From Belnapia rosea (GTDB taxonomy: Bacteria > Pseudomonadota > Alphaproteobacteria > Acetobacterales > Acetobacteraceae), in contig NZ_FMZX01000006.1 of the NCBI RefSeq assembly GCF_900101615.1, forward strand, positions 62,001-126,000: a stretch of 64,000 nucleotides of DNA. Reading direction: 5' to 3'. This document shows positions 1 to 9,022 of this stretch, piece after piece. Every line of letters begins with the position of its first letter. The first letter of the stretch is position 1. The position numbers were made by a program, and so were the translations under genes. The notes below the pieces were generated by a model, which made no database searches, was not told where the DNA came from, and worked only from the letters and a program-made list of their open reading frames with translations.

Positions 1-27
1 GCCGTTCCAACCTGCGGCGATCACGCG

Positions 28-1461
28 TTACTCCGCCGGGGCGCGTTTGGCGGCCAGGCGGACATGGCCGCTGACCTCCTCCCCCGCATCCGGCGCCAGG
101 CGCAGGAAGAAGGGGCAGGAGGCGAGCACCACCAGCGCCGCGACGACGAAGGCAGCGGCGAAATCCGGCACCTCCGCCACATGGTGGCCGGCGAGCGACT
201 TGCTGACCTCGAGGCTGGTCGTCGCCAGCACCACGCCGAGGGCCGGCGCCAGCTGCTGCACCGTGCCGGAGAAGCTCGTCGCCGCCGAGAGCCGGTGGGC
301 GGGGATATCGGCGAAGGAGAGGGTGTTCAGCGCGGTGAATTGCAGGCTGCGGAACAGCCCGCCCACCGCCAGCAGCAGGAAGATCGCCGAGAGCGGCCAG
401 GAGGGGGTGAAGAGCGCCGCCACCGCGACGCCGGCCGCCGCCAGCGCCGAGGTGCCGATCAGCACGCTGCGGAAGCCGAAGCGGCGGAGGATGGGCCGCG
501 CCAGGGGCTTCATCACCAGCGCACCGAGGGCGGTCGCGAAGGAGACGAGGCCGGCGGCGGAGGCGGTCTTGCCGAAGCCCACCTGCAGCAGCATCGGCAC
601 GAGGAAGGGCGTCGCCCCGGCGCCGATGCGGAACAGGCTGCCGGCCAGCGTGCCCTGGTTGAAGGTGGTGATCCGCAGCAAGGAAAGGTCGAGGGCCGGG
701 CGCCGCGCCCGGAGGCAGTGGCGGATGGCGGCCCAGCCGAACATCAGGCCGAGGACCAGCGCCGCCTCGGCGATGCCCGCGGTGACGACGCCGCGGCCGA
801 TGGTCTCGAGGCCGAACATGAAGAGGGCGAGCGCCAGGCCGATCAGGACGAGACCGACGACGTCGGGCGGGCCGGGGTCGCCGGGGGGGATGTCCTCGAT
901 CTTCCAGGCGACGAGGGTGAGGCCGAGCAGGCCGATCGGGACGTTGATGAGGAAGACCGACTGCCAGCCGAAGGCATCGGTCAGGAAGCCGCCGAGCGGC
1001 GGGCCGCTGATCGGGCCGATCATGGCCGGCATGGTCAGCCAGGTCATGGCGCTCAGCATCTCCTCCTTGCGGACCTGCCGCAGCAGGAGGAGGCGGGCGA
1101 CAGGCACCATCATCGCGCCGCCGAAGCCCTGGAAGACGCGGGCGGCGATCATCTCCGGCACGCCCGTCGCGCGGCCGCACAGGATGGAGGCCAGGGTGAA
1201 GATGGCGATCGCCACCATGAAGACGCGCTTCGCCCCGAACCGGTCGGCGACCCAGCCGGAGACGGGGATGAAGACCGTGAGCGACACCAGATAGGCGGTG
1301 ATGGCGACGCCGAGGCGCGCCGGCTCCACCCCCATATCGGCCGCCATGGCGGGCAGCGCCGTGGTCACCGCGGCGCTGTCGAGATTCTGCATGAAGAGCG
1401 CGCTGGCGACGATGGCGGCGGTGAGGCGCGGATCGGGCCTGGGCGCGCTGGTCTCGGTCAT
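28..1461 (-). CDS. DHA2-family MFS multidrug-type exporter
   Basis: Inner-membrane drug:H+ antiporter-like protein of 477 aa, the usual length for 14-helix DHA2 (EmrB/QacA) transporters. Many hydrophobic segments run through the whole length. The MFS motif A loop is visible as GWVADRFGAKRV at residues 69-80, and the proline/glycine-rich motif C-like stretch IGPISGPPLGGFL follows around residue 150. No EmrA-type membrane-fusion partner lies beside it, so it may work alone. It is transcribed in the same direction as the quinone oxidoreductase but lies upstream of it with only 9 bases between. Substrate is unknown. Confidence 0.9.
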   Translation of the reverse strand: MTETSAPRPDPRLTAAIVASALFMQNLDSAAVTTALPAMAADMGVEPARLGVAITAYLVSLTVFIPVSGWVADRFGAKRVFMVAIAIFTLASILCGRATGVPEMIAARVFQGFGGAMMVPVARLLLLRQVRKEEMLSAMTWLTMPAMIGPISGPPLGGFLTDAFGWQSVFLINVPIGLLGLTLVAWKIEDIPPGDPGPPDVVGLVLIGLALALFMFGLETIGRGVVTAGIAEAALVLGLMFGWAAIRHCLRARRPALDLSLLRITTFNQGTLAGSLFRIGAGATPFLVPMLLQVGFGKTASAAGLVSFATALGALVMKPLARPILRRFGFRSVLIGTSALAAAGVAVAALFTPSWPLSAIFLLLAVGGLFRSLQFTALNTLSFADIPAHRLSAATSFSGTVQQLAPALGVVLATTSLEVSKSLAGHHVAEVPDFAAAFVVAALVVLASCPFFLRLAPDAGEEVSGHVRLAAKRAPAE

Positions 1462-1470
1462 CCAGCGAGG

Positions 1471-2475
1471 CTACGCCTCGTGGGGGCGTAGCACCACCCG
1501 GCCGCTGGCGCGGCGGCCGCTCACCTCGGCCATCGCCTCGCGGAATTGGGCCAGCGGGAAGCCGGCATGGACCTCGGGGCGGAGCGCGCCGTCGGCCCAC
1601 CACTGCACCAGCTGCGCCCAGAGCGCCCGGGCACGCGGCGCATGGAGCTGGCGGTTGTCGCCGGGGGACCAGCCGACATAGCTGCCCCAGTTCAGCCCGG
1701 CCACGGCGATGTTCTTGAGCAGGAGGAGATTCACCGGCAGCTGCGGGATGCCGCCGGCGGCGAAGCCGATGGTCACCAGCGTGCCGCCGTCGCCGAGGCA
1801 GCGGAGCCCCTCGTCGAAGACCGGGCCGCCCAGCGTGTCGAGCACGGCGGCGACGCCGGCGCCGCCGGTCGCCTCGCGCACCGCGTCGCGGAAGGGCTCG
1901 GCGCTGTCGAGCACCACATCGGCGCCGCGGGCCAGCGGCACGCCCCGCTTGGCGGCGCCGCAACGGGCGATGACCCGGGCGCCGAGGGCGCGCGCCACCT
2001 CCACCCCGGCAAGGCCGACCCCGGCCGAGGCGCCATGCACCAGCACCCACTGGCCGGGCGCCAGCCGGGCGCGCCACATCAGCGCCGCGGCCGCGGTCGG
2101 GTAGCTGATCGGCATGGCGACGGCCGGCTCCAGCGGCAGCCCGTCGGGGATGGCGACGACATGGATGGCATCCGCCACCGCCTCCTCGGCCATCCCGCCC
2201 CAGTCGAGCACGGCGAAGACGCGGGTGCCGGGCGGCAGCGGGTCCGCCACGTCCGGCGCGCTCTCGATCACCGTGCCGGCGACCTCGGTGCCCGGGGTGA
2301 AGGGCAGCGGCGGCTTGCGCTGGTACTTGCCGGCCACCACCAGCTGGGTGGCGAAGGAGACGCCGGCCGCCTCGACGCGGATGCGGACGCCGCCCGGCCG
2401 CATCGGCGGCGGGGGCACCTCCTTCAGCTCGAGCTCGTCGAATTCACGCCAGGATTCGCAGAGGACGGCACGCAT
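1471..2475 (-). CDS. NADPH:quinone oxidoreductase-like (zinc-independent MDR family)
   Basis: A 334-aa medium-chain dehydrogenase/reductase of the quinone oxidoreductase branch, expected to reduce quinones or enones with NADPH in the cytoplasm. The Rossmann glycine motif GASAGVG is at residues 148-154, inside a typical VLVHGASAGVGLAG strand-turn-helix. The N-terminal GroES-like domain lacks the cysteine/histidine zinc ligands of alcohol dehydrogenases. The ATG shares one base with the stop of the Bug receptor upstream (TGATG), so the two are translationally coupled. Substrate not determined. Confidence 0.88.
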   Translation of the reverse strand: MRAVLCESWREFDELELKEVPPPPMRPGGVRIRVEAAGVSFATQLVVAGKYQRKPPLPFTPGTEVAGTVIESAPDVADPLPPGTRVFAVLDWGGMAEEAVADAIHVVAIPDGLPLEPAVAMPISYPTAAAALMWRARLAPGQWVLVHGASAGVGLAGVEVARALGARVIARCGAAKRGVPLARGADVVLDSAEPFRDAVREATGGAGVAAVLDTLGGPVFDEGLRCLGDGGTLVTIGFAAGGIPQLPVNLLLLKNIAVAGLNWGSYVGWSPGDNRQLHAPRARALWAQLVQWWADGALRPEVHAGFPLAQFREAMAEVSGRRASGRVVLRPHEA

Positions 2476-3446
2476 CAGTCGAGCCTCACATTGGCTTCGC
2501 GGACCAGCTTGCCCCAGCGGGCATATTCCTGCCGACAGAAGGCGGCGAAATCCTCCGGGCTGTCCGCCACCGGGTCGGCGCCGAGCACCCCCAGCCGCTC
2601 GCGCACCTCCGGCACCTGCACGGCGGCGGCGACGGCCTGCTGCAGCCGGAGGACGATGGGCGCCGGCGTCCGGGGCGGGGCCCAGACGGCGTACCAGGTG
2701 GCGATCTCGAAGCCCGGCACGCCGGCCTCGGCGACGGTCGGCAGCTCCGGATAGGCAGCGACGCGCCGGGCCGTCGTCACCGCCAGCGGCCGCAGCAGGC
2801 CGGAGCGCACGGCGGCCGCGCTGCTCGGGATGCTGTCGAAGATAAGCTGGATATTGCCCGCGATCAGGTCCTGCACCGCCGGCCCGGCACCACGATAGGG
2901 GACATGGACCATCTCCGTCCCCGTCATCAGCTTGAACATCTCGCCGGCCAGGTGCAGCGCCGAGCCGTTGCCGGAGGAGGCGTAGGACACGCGGCCCGGA
3001 TTCGCCCTGAGATAGGCGATGAGCTCCGGGATGGTCCGCACCGGCAGCTTCGGGTTCACCACGGCGACCAGCGGCACCATGGCGATATTCGTCACCGGGG
3101 TGAAATCCGCCACCGCGTCGAAGGGCATGGACGGGTTCAGATGCGGGATGATCAGGTGGATGGAGGCGTTGATCAGGAAGGTCGCGCCATCCGGCGCCGC
3201 CCGCGCCACCACCTCGGAGCCGATGACGCCCGAGGCGCCGCCGCGGTTCTCGACCACCATGGGCTGACCGAGATCCTGCCCGAGGCGCGTCACGATCACC
3301 CGGCCGAGGATGTCGGTCGGCCCGCCCGGCGGATAGGGCACCACGAAGCGGACCGGCCGGCTGGGCCAATCCTCCGCCCGGCCCCTGGCGGGCGCCATGG
3401 CCCCCGCGCCGAGCATCCCGAGCGCCATCCTCCGCGTGACCGGCAT
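2475..3446 (-). CDS. Tripartite tricarboxylate transporter substrate-binding protein (Bug/TctC family)
   Basis: Periplasmic extracytoplasmic solute receptor of 323 aa. The N-terminus is a twin-arginine-like signal (TRRMALGMLGAGAM) and the mature part begins near SRPVRFVVPYPPGG, the family's hallmark ligand-binding loop; VPYRGAGPAVQDL is the second hallmark. I chose the ATG at 3446 because GGGAAGGGGAGG lies just ahead of it; an in-frame ATG at 3464 is also possible. No TctA/TctB membrane genes are nearby, as is common for these expanded orphan receptors. It heads a two-gene unit with the quinone oxidoreductase, divergent from the CoA-transferase. Confidence 0.92.
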   Translation of the reverse strand: MPVTRRMALGMLGAGAMAPARGRAEDWPSRPVRFVVPYPPGGPTDILGRVIVTRLGQDLGQPMVVENRGGASGVIGSEVVARAAPDGATFLINASIHLIIPHLNPSMPFDAVADFTPVTNIAMVPLVAVVNPKLPVRTIPELIAYLRANPGRVSYASSGNGSALHLAGEMFKLMTGTEMVHVPYRGAGPAVQDLIAGNIQLIFDSIPSSAAAVRSGLLRPLAVTTARRVAAYPELPTVAEAGVPGFEIATWYAVWAPPRTPAPIVLRLQQAVAAAVQVPEVRERLGVLGADPVADSPEDFAAFCRQEYARWGKLVREANVRLD

Positions 3447-3511
3447 CGCCTCCCCTTCCCTCATCCCTCGTTACAGGCAGGATAGGGGGGACAGACGCGG
3501 GAGGAAACGCC

Positions 3512-4630
3512 ATGCAGCCATACAAGGGCCTGTTCGTGCTCGATGCGAGCCAGGGGATCGCCGGCCCCTATTGCGCCACGCTGCTGGCCGCCTGCGGCGC
3601 CGAGGTGGTGAAGGTGGAGCCGCCCGCGGGAGACTGGTCGCGCGGCCTCTCGACGCGGGAGGGCACGCAGAGCGCCATGCATGTCACCTTCAACCGCGGC
3701 AAGCGCAGCATCGTGCTCGACCTCCAGGCCGAGCGAGGCCGCGCCGCCTTCGCCGCGCTGGCCGCGCGGGCCGATGTGATGCTGGAGGCCTTCCGCCCCG
3801 GAGTCGCCCGCCGGATCGGCGTGGTGCCGGAGGCGGGGAAGCCGGATGCCGTCTTCCTCTCCATCTCCGGCTTCGGCCAGGAGGGGCCGAATTCGGAGCG
3901 GCCCTGCACCGACAGCGTCGCCCAGGCCTATTCCGGCATGGTGGCGCTGAACCAGGGCATGGATGGCGTGCCGCACCGCACCGGCAACCTGATGACGATC
4001 GACATGGTGACCGGCCTCTCGGCCTTTGCCGCGGTGCAGGCGGCGCTGGCCGAGCAGGCGCGGGACCGGGTGGCGGGGGCGCCGCCGCAGCGGCGGGTGC
4101 TCGATGTCTCGCTGATGCAGTCGGCGGCGGCGCTGATGGGGTTCAACATCGCCGAGCAGGGGCTGCTCGGCCGGGTGCCGCCGCTGGCCAATGTCCCCTC
4201 GGGGACCTACCAGGGCAGCGATGGCCGCTGGGTGATGGTGGCGATGCTGCGCGACCCGGAATTCGTCACCATGTGCGAGATCCTCGAACTGCCGGAGATC
4301 GCCCGTGACCCCCGCTTCGCCAGCTTCGCCGCGCGGGCCGAGCACCGCGATGCGCTGCTGCCGCCGCTGCGCCAGGCCTTCACCCGCCGTACCGCCGCCG
4401 ACTGGGCGACGCGCTTCAAGGCCGCCCGGATGCTCTGCGACCTGGTGAATACCCCGCTCGACTGGCTGGAGGATGCGCATGTGAAGGCGGTCGGCGCCGC
4501 CGTGCCGCTGGAGCAGCCCGGGCTCGGCACCCTGCCCTTCCCGAAGCTGCCAGGGCTCGGCGCCTGGAGCGTGCCGGCCCCGGCGCTCGGCGAGCATACC
4601 GAGGCGGTGCTGGCGGAGATCGGGCTTTGA
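3512..4630 (+). CDS. Family III CoA-transferase (CaiB/BaiF type)
   Basis: A 372-aa cytoplasmic CoA-transferase. The N-terminus LDASQGIAGPYCATLLAACG and the following GAEVVKVEPPAGD are diagnostic for the family. The likely catalytic aspartate is D164 in NLMTIDMVTGLSA, matching the conserved Asp that forms the acyl anhydride in formyl-CoA transferase. It would move CoA between carboxylic acids. It starts 65 bases from the divergent Bug receptor and overlaps the next gene, suggesting an operon for import and activation of an organic acid. The exact acid is not inferable. Confidence 0.92.
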   Translation: MQPYKGLFVLDASQGIAGPYCATLLAACGAEVVKVEPPAGDWSRGLSTREGTQSAMHVTFNRGKRSIVLDLQAERGRAAFAALAARADVMLEAFRPGVARRIGVVPEAGKPDAVFLSISGFGQEGPNSERPCTDSVAQAYSGMVALNQGMDGVPHRTGNLMTIDMVTGLSAFAAVQAALAEQARDRVAGAPPQRRVLDVSLMQSAAALMGFNIAEQGLLGRVPPLANVPSGTYQGSDGRWVMVAMLRDPEFVTMCEILELPEIARDPRFASFAARAEHRDALLPPLRQAFTRRTAADWATRFKAARMLCDLVNTPLDWLEDAHVKAVGAAVPLEQPGLGTLPFPKLPGLGAWSVPAPALGEHTEAVLAEIGL

Positions 4631-5859
4631 GCCCAGTCCAGCCGCTGCTGGACCGGCTGGCCGAGATCGGCGCCGACCCGCCCGGCATCACCCGCGAGGC
4701 CTTCGGCCCGGGCGAGAATGCCGCCATGGCGCTGATGGCCGAGACGGCACGCGGCCTCGGCCTCTCCTGCACGGTGGATGCGGCCGCCAACCTCACCATG
4801 CGCTGGGCGGGCAGCGACCCCGGGGCGCCGCCCATCCTCATCGGCTCGCATCTCGACAGCGTGGTGCAGGGCGGGAATTTCGACGGCGCGGCGGGGGTGG
4901 TGGCGGGGCTCGCGGCCGTGGCCGCCCTGCAGGCGGAGGGTTTCCGGCCGCGTGCCCCGATCGAGGTCGTGGCGCTCCGCTGCGAGGAGGCGGTGTGGTT
5001 CGGCCTCGGCCTGATCGGCAGCCGCGGCCTGCTCGGGCGCCTGCCGCCGGGGGCGCTCGACCTGCCGCATGCGCGGGGTGGCCGCAGCCTGCGTGACTGC
5101 ATCGCCGCCTGCGGGGGCGACCCGGCCCGGCTCGGCCCGCCGCTGCGCGACCCGAAGCGGATCGGCGCCTATCTCGAGCTGCATATCGAGCAGGCGCCGC
5201 AGCTGGTCGAGGCCGGGCAGCCGGTGGCGATCTGCCTCGCCAACCCAGGCAATGTCCGGCACCCGCATATCCGCATCACCGGGGAGGATGCCCATACCGG
5301 CCTGCCGCACCGCTTCCGCCATGATGCGGCGCTGGCGGGGGCCGACCTCGCCCTGGCGCTGGAGCGGCTCTGGCTCGACGAGGAGGCGGCGCGGCGGCCC
5401 ATGGCCGTCACCATCGGCCGCTTCCACACCCTGGCCGAGCGGCATGCGATGACCGTGGTGCCCGGCGCGTTCGAGCTGAGCCTCGACCTCCGCGCCTATG
5501 ACCCGGCCCATCTCGCCGCGCTCGAGGCCAAGCTGCAAGGGATCGTCGGGGCGGTGGCGGCACGGCGGGGCGTCGCCATTGATCTCGGGCCGCGCAGTGC
5601 CGCGGCGCCCGGCGCCATGGACGCCGCCATCATGGCGGAACTGGCGGCGGCGGCGAGCCAGCGGGGCCTCTCCCCGCCCCGGCTGAACAGCCCGGGCAGC
5701 CATGACGCCAACAACTTCGCCGCGGCCGGCGTGCCGACCGGGATGCTGCTCATCCGCAACCGCAATGGCAGCCATAACCCGCGGGAAGCGATGGAGACGG
5801 ATGATCTGCTGGCCGGGATCGGCCTGCTCACGCTATGGCTGGCCCATCGCGCTGGTTGA
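4627..5859 (+). CDS. M20-family Zn-dependent amidohydrolase (N-carbamoyl amino acid / allantoate hydrolase type)
   Basis: A 410-aa hydantoinase/carbamoylase-family amidase. Metal-ligand motifs are present in order: GSHLDSV (H75, D77), GGNFDGAAG (D86), CEEA (E120-E121), LELHIEQ (H186) and the C-terminal GSHNPREAME; the dimer-contact GEDAHTGLP segment is also intact. Expected to hydrolyse an N-carbamoyl or ureido amide bond in the cytoplasm. The start is a TTG whose last two bases form part of the preceding gene's TGA (TTGA), so it is coupled to the CoA-transferase. HyuA/HyuB lie about 5 kb downstream, which would fit hydantoin or ureide use, but that link is inference. Confidence 0.88.
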   Translation: MSPVQPLLDRLAEIGADPPGITREAFGPGENAAMALMAETARGLGLSCTVDAAANLTMRWAGSDPGAPPILIGSHLDSVVQGGNFDGAAGVVAGLAAVAALQAEGFRPRAPIEVVALRCEEAVWFGLGLIGSRGLLGRLPPGALDLPHARGGRSLRDCIAACGGDPARLGPPLRDPKRIGAYLELHIEQAPQLVEAGQPVAICLANPGNVRHPHIRITGEDAHTGLPHRFRHDAALAGADLALALERLWLDEEAARRPMAVTIGRFHTLAERHAMTVVPGAFELSLDLRAYDPAHLAALEAKLQGIVGAVAARRGVAIDLGPRSAAAPGAMDAAIMAELAAAASQRGLSPPRLNSPGSHDANNFAAAGVPTGMLLIRNRNGSHNPREAMETDDLLAGIGLLTLWLAHRAG

Positions 5860-5873
5860 GGAAATGGAACCGC

Positions 5874-7226
5874 ATGCAAAAGGATGCCCAGGGTCTGCCA
5901 TTGACCGCAGCCTCGGCCGAGGCGGCCGCAGCTTATGACCATAGCCTCAACGGCTTCCTGCTCTACCGGGCCGATACCTCCCAGCGGCTCAAGGCGGCGC
6001 TGCAGCTCGACCCCGAAAGCCCGATGCTGGTGCTGCTGAAGGGCAGCTTCGCCATGCTGGCCAGCAACGCGGCCTTCGTGCCGGCGGCGCGGGAGGCGGC
6101 GGCGCTGGCCGGCACGCTCGCCGCCCTCGGCACGGCGCGGGAGCAGGCGCATGTGGCGGCACTCGCCGCCTGGGCGGAGGATGACATGCCTCGCGCCCTG
6201 GCCGCCTGGACCGGCATCCTCGCCGACAACCCGCATGACCTGCTGGCGCTGCGGCTGCATCACTACAACGCCTTCTGGCGCGGCCGGCCGGACATGATGC
6301 TGGCGGCGGTGCAGGGCGTGCTGCCGCGCTGGGGCGCCGACCAGCCCGGCTACCACAACGTCCTTGCCTGCCAGGCCTTCGCCAATGAGGAATGCGGCAA
6401 CTACCTGGTCGCCGAGGCGGCGGGCCGCGCCGCGGTCGGGATCAACCCGGCCGATCTCTGGGCGACCCATGCCGTCGCCCATGTGATGGAGATGCAGGGC
6501 CGCCGTGGCGAGGGCATCGCCTGGACCAGCGGGCTCGAGCAGCACTGGGAGGGCGGCAACAACCTCACCCATCACCTCTGGTGGCACCGCGCCCTGTTCC
6601 ATCTGGAGCGCGGCGAGACGGAGCAGGTGCTGGCGCTCTACGACAGCCGCTTCCGCAACCTGGAGAGCCCGGTGACGCAGGTGATGCCGGACCTCGCCAT
6701 CGACATGCAGAACGCCATCTCCATGCTGTTCCGGCTGAAGCTGCAGGGCGTGGATGCCGGTGCGCGCTGGGTGGAGCTGGCCGACAAGGCGGAGGCACGG
6801 ATCGGCGATTGCCAGCAGGGCTTCACCCTGCCGCATTGGATGATGGCGCTGGCCTCGACCGGCCGCTTCGAGGCCGCGGAGCGCATGCTGGCGGCGCTGC
6901 GCGAGCACAGCCGCAGCAACAGCGCCGGCAGTGCGGCGACCATCGGCCTCTACGCCCTGCCGATCTGCGAGGCGGTGCTGCGCCATGCGCGGGGCGACTT
7001 CGCCGGCGCGGTCGCGGTGATGCGGCCAGCGCTCGGCGGGATGCATGCGCTCGGCGGCAGCCACGCCCAGCAGGATGTGCTGGAGCAGCTCTTCCTCGAC
7101 GCGGCCATGCAGGGTGGCCTCACCGAGGATGCGCGCATGCTGCTGGAGCGCGTCGCCGGCCGCCACCCGGTACCGCCGGAGCGGCGCGCGGGCTACCGCC
7201 GCGCGGCGCAATCCATCCTGCACTGA
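5874..7226 (+). CDS. TTC38-like tetratricopeptide repeat protein
   Basis: A 450-aa soluble helical repeat protein resembling the TTC38 family: a run of Ala/Leu-rich helix pairs, the conserved ATHAVAHVMEMQGR segment in the middle, and NNLTHHLWWHRALFHLERGE following. No catalytic domain or signal peptide. The ATG at 5874 was chosen because a GAGGAAATGG sequence precedes it and the TPR region starts soon after; the frame is open further upstream. It follows the amidohydrolase by 14 bases and is probably co-transcribed. Function of bacterial members is unknown; a scaffold role is only a guess. Confidence 0.78.
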   Translation: MQKDAQGLPLTAASAEAAAAYDHSLNGFLLYRADTSQRLKAALQLDPESPMLVLLKGSFAMLASNAAFVPAAREAAALAGTLAALGTAREQAHVAALAAWAEDDMPRALAAWTGILADNPHDLLALRLHHYNAFWRGRPDMMLAAVQGVLPRWGADQPGYHNVLACQAFANEECGNYLVAEAAGRAAVGINPADLWATHAVAHVMEMQGRRGEGIAWTSGLEQHWEGGNNLTHHLWWHRALFHLERGETEQVLALYDSRFRNLESPVTQVMPDLAIDMQNAISMLFRLKLQGVDAGARWVELADKAEARIGDCQQGFTLPHWMMALASTGRFEAAERMLAALREHSRSNSAGSAATIGLYALPICEAVLRHARGDFAGAVAVMRPALGGMHALGGSHAQQDVLEQLFLDAAMQGGLTEDARMLLERVAGRHPVPPERRAGYRRAAQSILH

Positions 7227-7231
7227 GCGGC

Positions 7232-8008
7232 CTATGATGATGGGGCGTAGGGGTTCTCCAGGACCCCGATCCCCTCGATCGTCACCGCCACCTGCATGCC
7301 CGGCCGCATCGGCAGCGCGCCGAGCGAGGTGCCGCAGGCGATGACGTCGCCGGGATGCAGCGTCATCTCGCGCGAGACCAGGGAGACGATGCGCGCCGGC
7401 GGCAGGATCATGTCCTCGAGCGGATAGTCCTGCCGCACGCGCCCGTTCAGCGCCACGGTGACGCGCGCCGCGCGCCAGTCGAAGCCGGTGGCGATGGCCG
7501 GGCCGATGGGGCCGAAGCTGTCGCAGCCCTTGGCCCGCGCCCATTGCGGGAAGGAGGCATCGGCGGTCAGCAGGTCGAGCGCCGTCACGTCGTTCACCGC
7601 CGTGTAGCCGAAGATCGCCGCCTCGGCCGCCGCCTCGTCCACCGCGGTGACGCGCTGGCCGATGACGATGCCGAGTTCGCCCTCGTAGAGCACCTTGCCG
7701 TCATAGGCGGCGGGCGGGCGGATCGCCTCGCCGGGGCCGATGACGCAGCGTGGGTTCTTCAGGAAGTAGAGCGGGAATTCCGGGATGGCATTGCCCTGCT
7801 TTGCCGCCGCCGCGTGGAAGTTGTTCCACAGCCCTATGAAGGCGCCGGGCCGCACCGGCGGCAGCAGCCGCACCGCGGCACGCGGCAGCCGCTCGCCCGT
7901 CGGGCCCGGCGTGGCGAAGAACTCGCCGGCATGGACGGCGATCTCCTCGCCTTCCAGCGTGCCGAACCCCTCCACGCCGTCATGGGCGTAGCGCACCCAG
8001 AGCGTCAT
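7232..8008 (-). CDS. Fumarylacetoacetate hydrolase (FAH) family protein
   Basis: A 258-aa single-domain FAH-fold enzyme, a metal-dependent C-C hydrolase, decarboxylase or isomerase of 2-oxo acids from aromatic or sugar-acid catabolism. Visible features are VRLLPPVRPGAFIGLWNNFH near the substrate loop, the metal-ligand stretch LYEGELGIVIG, and the domain core GYTAVNDVTALDL followed by KGCDSFGPIGP. It lies 11 bases downstream of the SMP-30 lactonase on the same strand, so lactone hydrolysis and then oxo-acid processing is a reasonable inference. It converges with the TPR gene, with only 5 bases between the two stop codons. Confidence 0.87.
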   Translation of the reverse strand: MTLWVRYAHDGVEGFGTLEGEEIAVHAGEFFATPGPTGERLPRAAVRLLPPVRPGAFIGLWNNFHAAAAKQGNAIPEFPLYFLKNPRCVIGPGEAIRPPAAYDGKVLYEGELGIVIGQRVTAVDEAAAEAAIFGYTAVNDVTALDLLTADASFPQWARAKGCDSFGPIGPAIATGFDWRAARVTVALNGRVRQDYPLEDMILPPARIVSLVSREMTLHPGDVIACGTSLGALPMRPGMQVAVTIEGIGVLENPYAPSS

Positions 8009-8019
8009 CCTGCGATCCT

Positions 8020-8955
8020 TCAGTTATGGGTCAGCCTGAGGCCAGGCTCGTCCCACTCCATGGCCGCCAGCTTGCCCGTCGTCGAGAGGGTGATGTAGGC
8101 GGTGCGGAGATCGGGGCCGCCGAAGCAGATATTGGTCGGCATCGGCTCGGGCATCGTCACCACGCGCAGGATCTCGCCGCTGGGCGAGACGGTGGTGATC
8201 TCGCCGCTCACCAGGGTGGCGACGCAGATATTGCCGGCCGCCGTCGCGGCGACGCTGTCGAGGCGCCGGTAGCCGGGGAACTGGCAGAGCACGCGGCCGC
8301 CATTGGAGGAGGGCCAGGGGTCCTTCCGCAGGATGCCGGGGCCTTCGACATCCCAGGCCCAGAGGCGGCCCGTCTCGGTCTCGGCGGCATAGAGGGTGCG
8401 GCCATCGGGCGAGAGGGCGATGCCGTTGGCGCCGCCGAAGATCGGGAAGGCGGCCTCGACAATGCGCGAGCCATCCGTGGCGGCCCAGTAGACGCCGCCA
8501 TGGTCGCGGTCGCGGGCGCGGACCTTGCCGAGGTCGCTGAACCAGAAGCCACCCTCGCCGGGGCTGCCATCGGGGGCGAAGACGATGTCGTTCGGGCCCT
8601 TGAGCCTGTGCTCGCCGCAGCGGTCATAGAGCATGCGCACCTCGCCGCTGGCCGGGTCGATCACCTCGATCCGCCCGCCGCTGTAGTCGGGCGCCTGGCC
8701 GATGGGACGGATGAACCCCGGCTCCTCGTGCCAGACGAAGCCGCCGTTGTTGCAGCAGTAGATCTTGCCCTCAGGGCCGAGGGCGATGCCGTTAGGGCCG
8801 GCGCCGGGGCGGGCGACGGTGCTCTTCGTCCCGTCCGGGGCGACGCGGGTGAGGAGGCCGGAGGCGATCTCGACCAGGATGATGCTGCCATCCGGCATGG
8901 CGACCGGACCTTCGGGGAACCGCAGCCCCTCCGCCAGGATGCGCAACTCGGCCAT
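8020..8955 (-). CDS. SMP-30/gluconolactonase-like sugar lactonase
   Basis: A 311-aa six-bladed beta-propeller lactonase. The N-terminal LRFPEGPVAMPDG contains the metal-binding Glu of the family, GPNGIALGPEGKIYCCNNGG and GPNDIVFAPDG supply the Asn ligands, and ANGIALSPDGRTLYAAET carries the catalytic Asp region. Expected to hydrolyse an aldonolactone. Start chosen at 8955 because GGGGGAGAG lies just upstream; an open extension up to 9204 lacks family similarity. Coupled to the FAH gene. Confidence 0.9.
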   Translation of the reverse strand: MAELRILAEGLRFPEGPVAMPDGSIILVEIASGLLTRVAPDGTKSTVARPGAGPNGIALGPEGKIYCCNNGGFVWHEEPGFIRPIGQAPDYSGGRIEVIDPASGEVRMLYDRCGEHRLKGPNDIVFAPDGSPGEGGFWFSDLGKVRARDRDHGGVYWAATDGSRIVEAAFPIFGGANGIALSPDGRTLYAAETETGRLWAWDVEGPGILRKDPWPSSNGGRVLCQFPGYRRLDSVAATAAGNICVATLVSGEITTVSPSGEILRVVTMPEPMPTNICFGGPDLRTAYITLSTTGKLAAMEWDEPGLRLTHN

Positions 8956-9022
8956 GCTTCTCTCCCCCGTCGATTTGCCGGGGATCATGCGCCAGAAGGC
9001 GATGGTTGCAACCCCACCGGCC

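Noticed and set aside
1-27. Sequence before the first gene's stop
   Set aside because: Only 27 bases; no feature can be supported.
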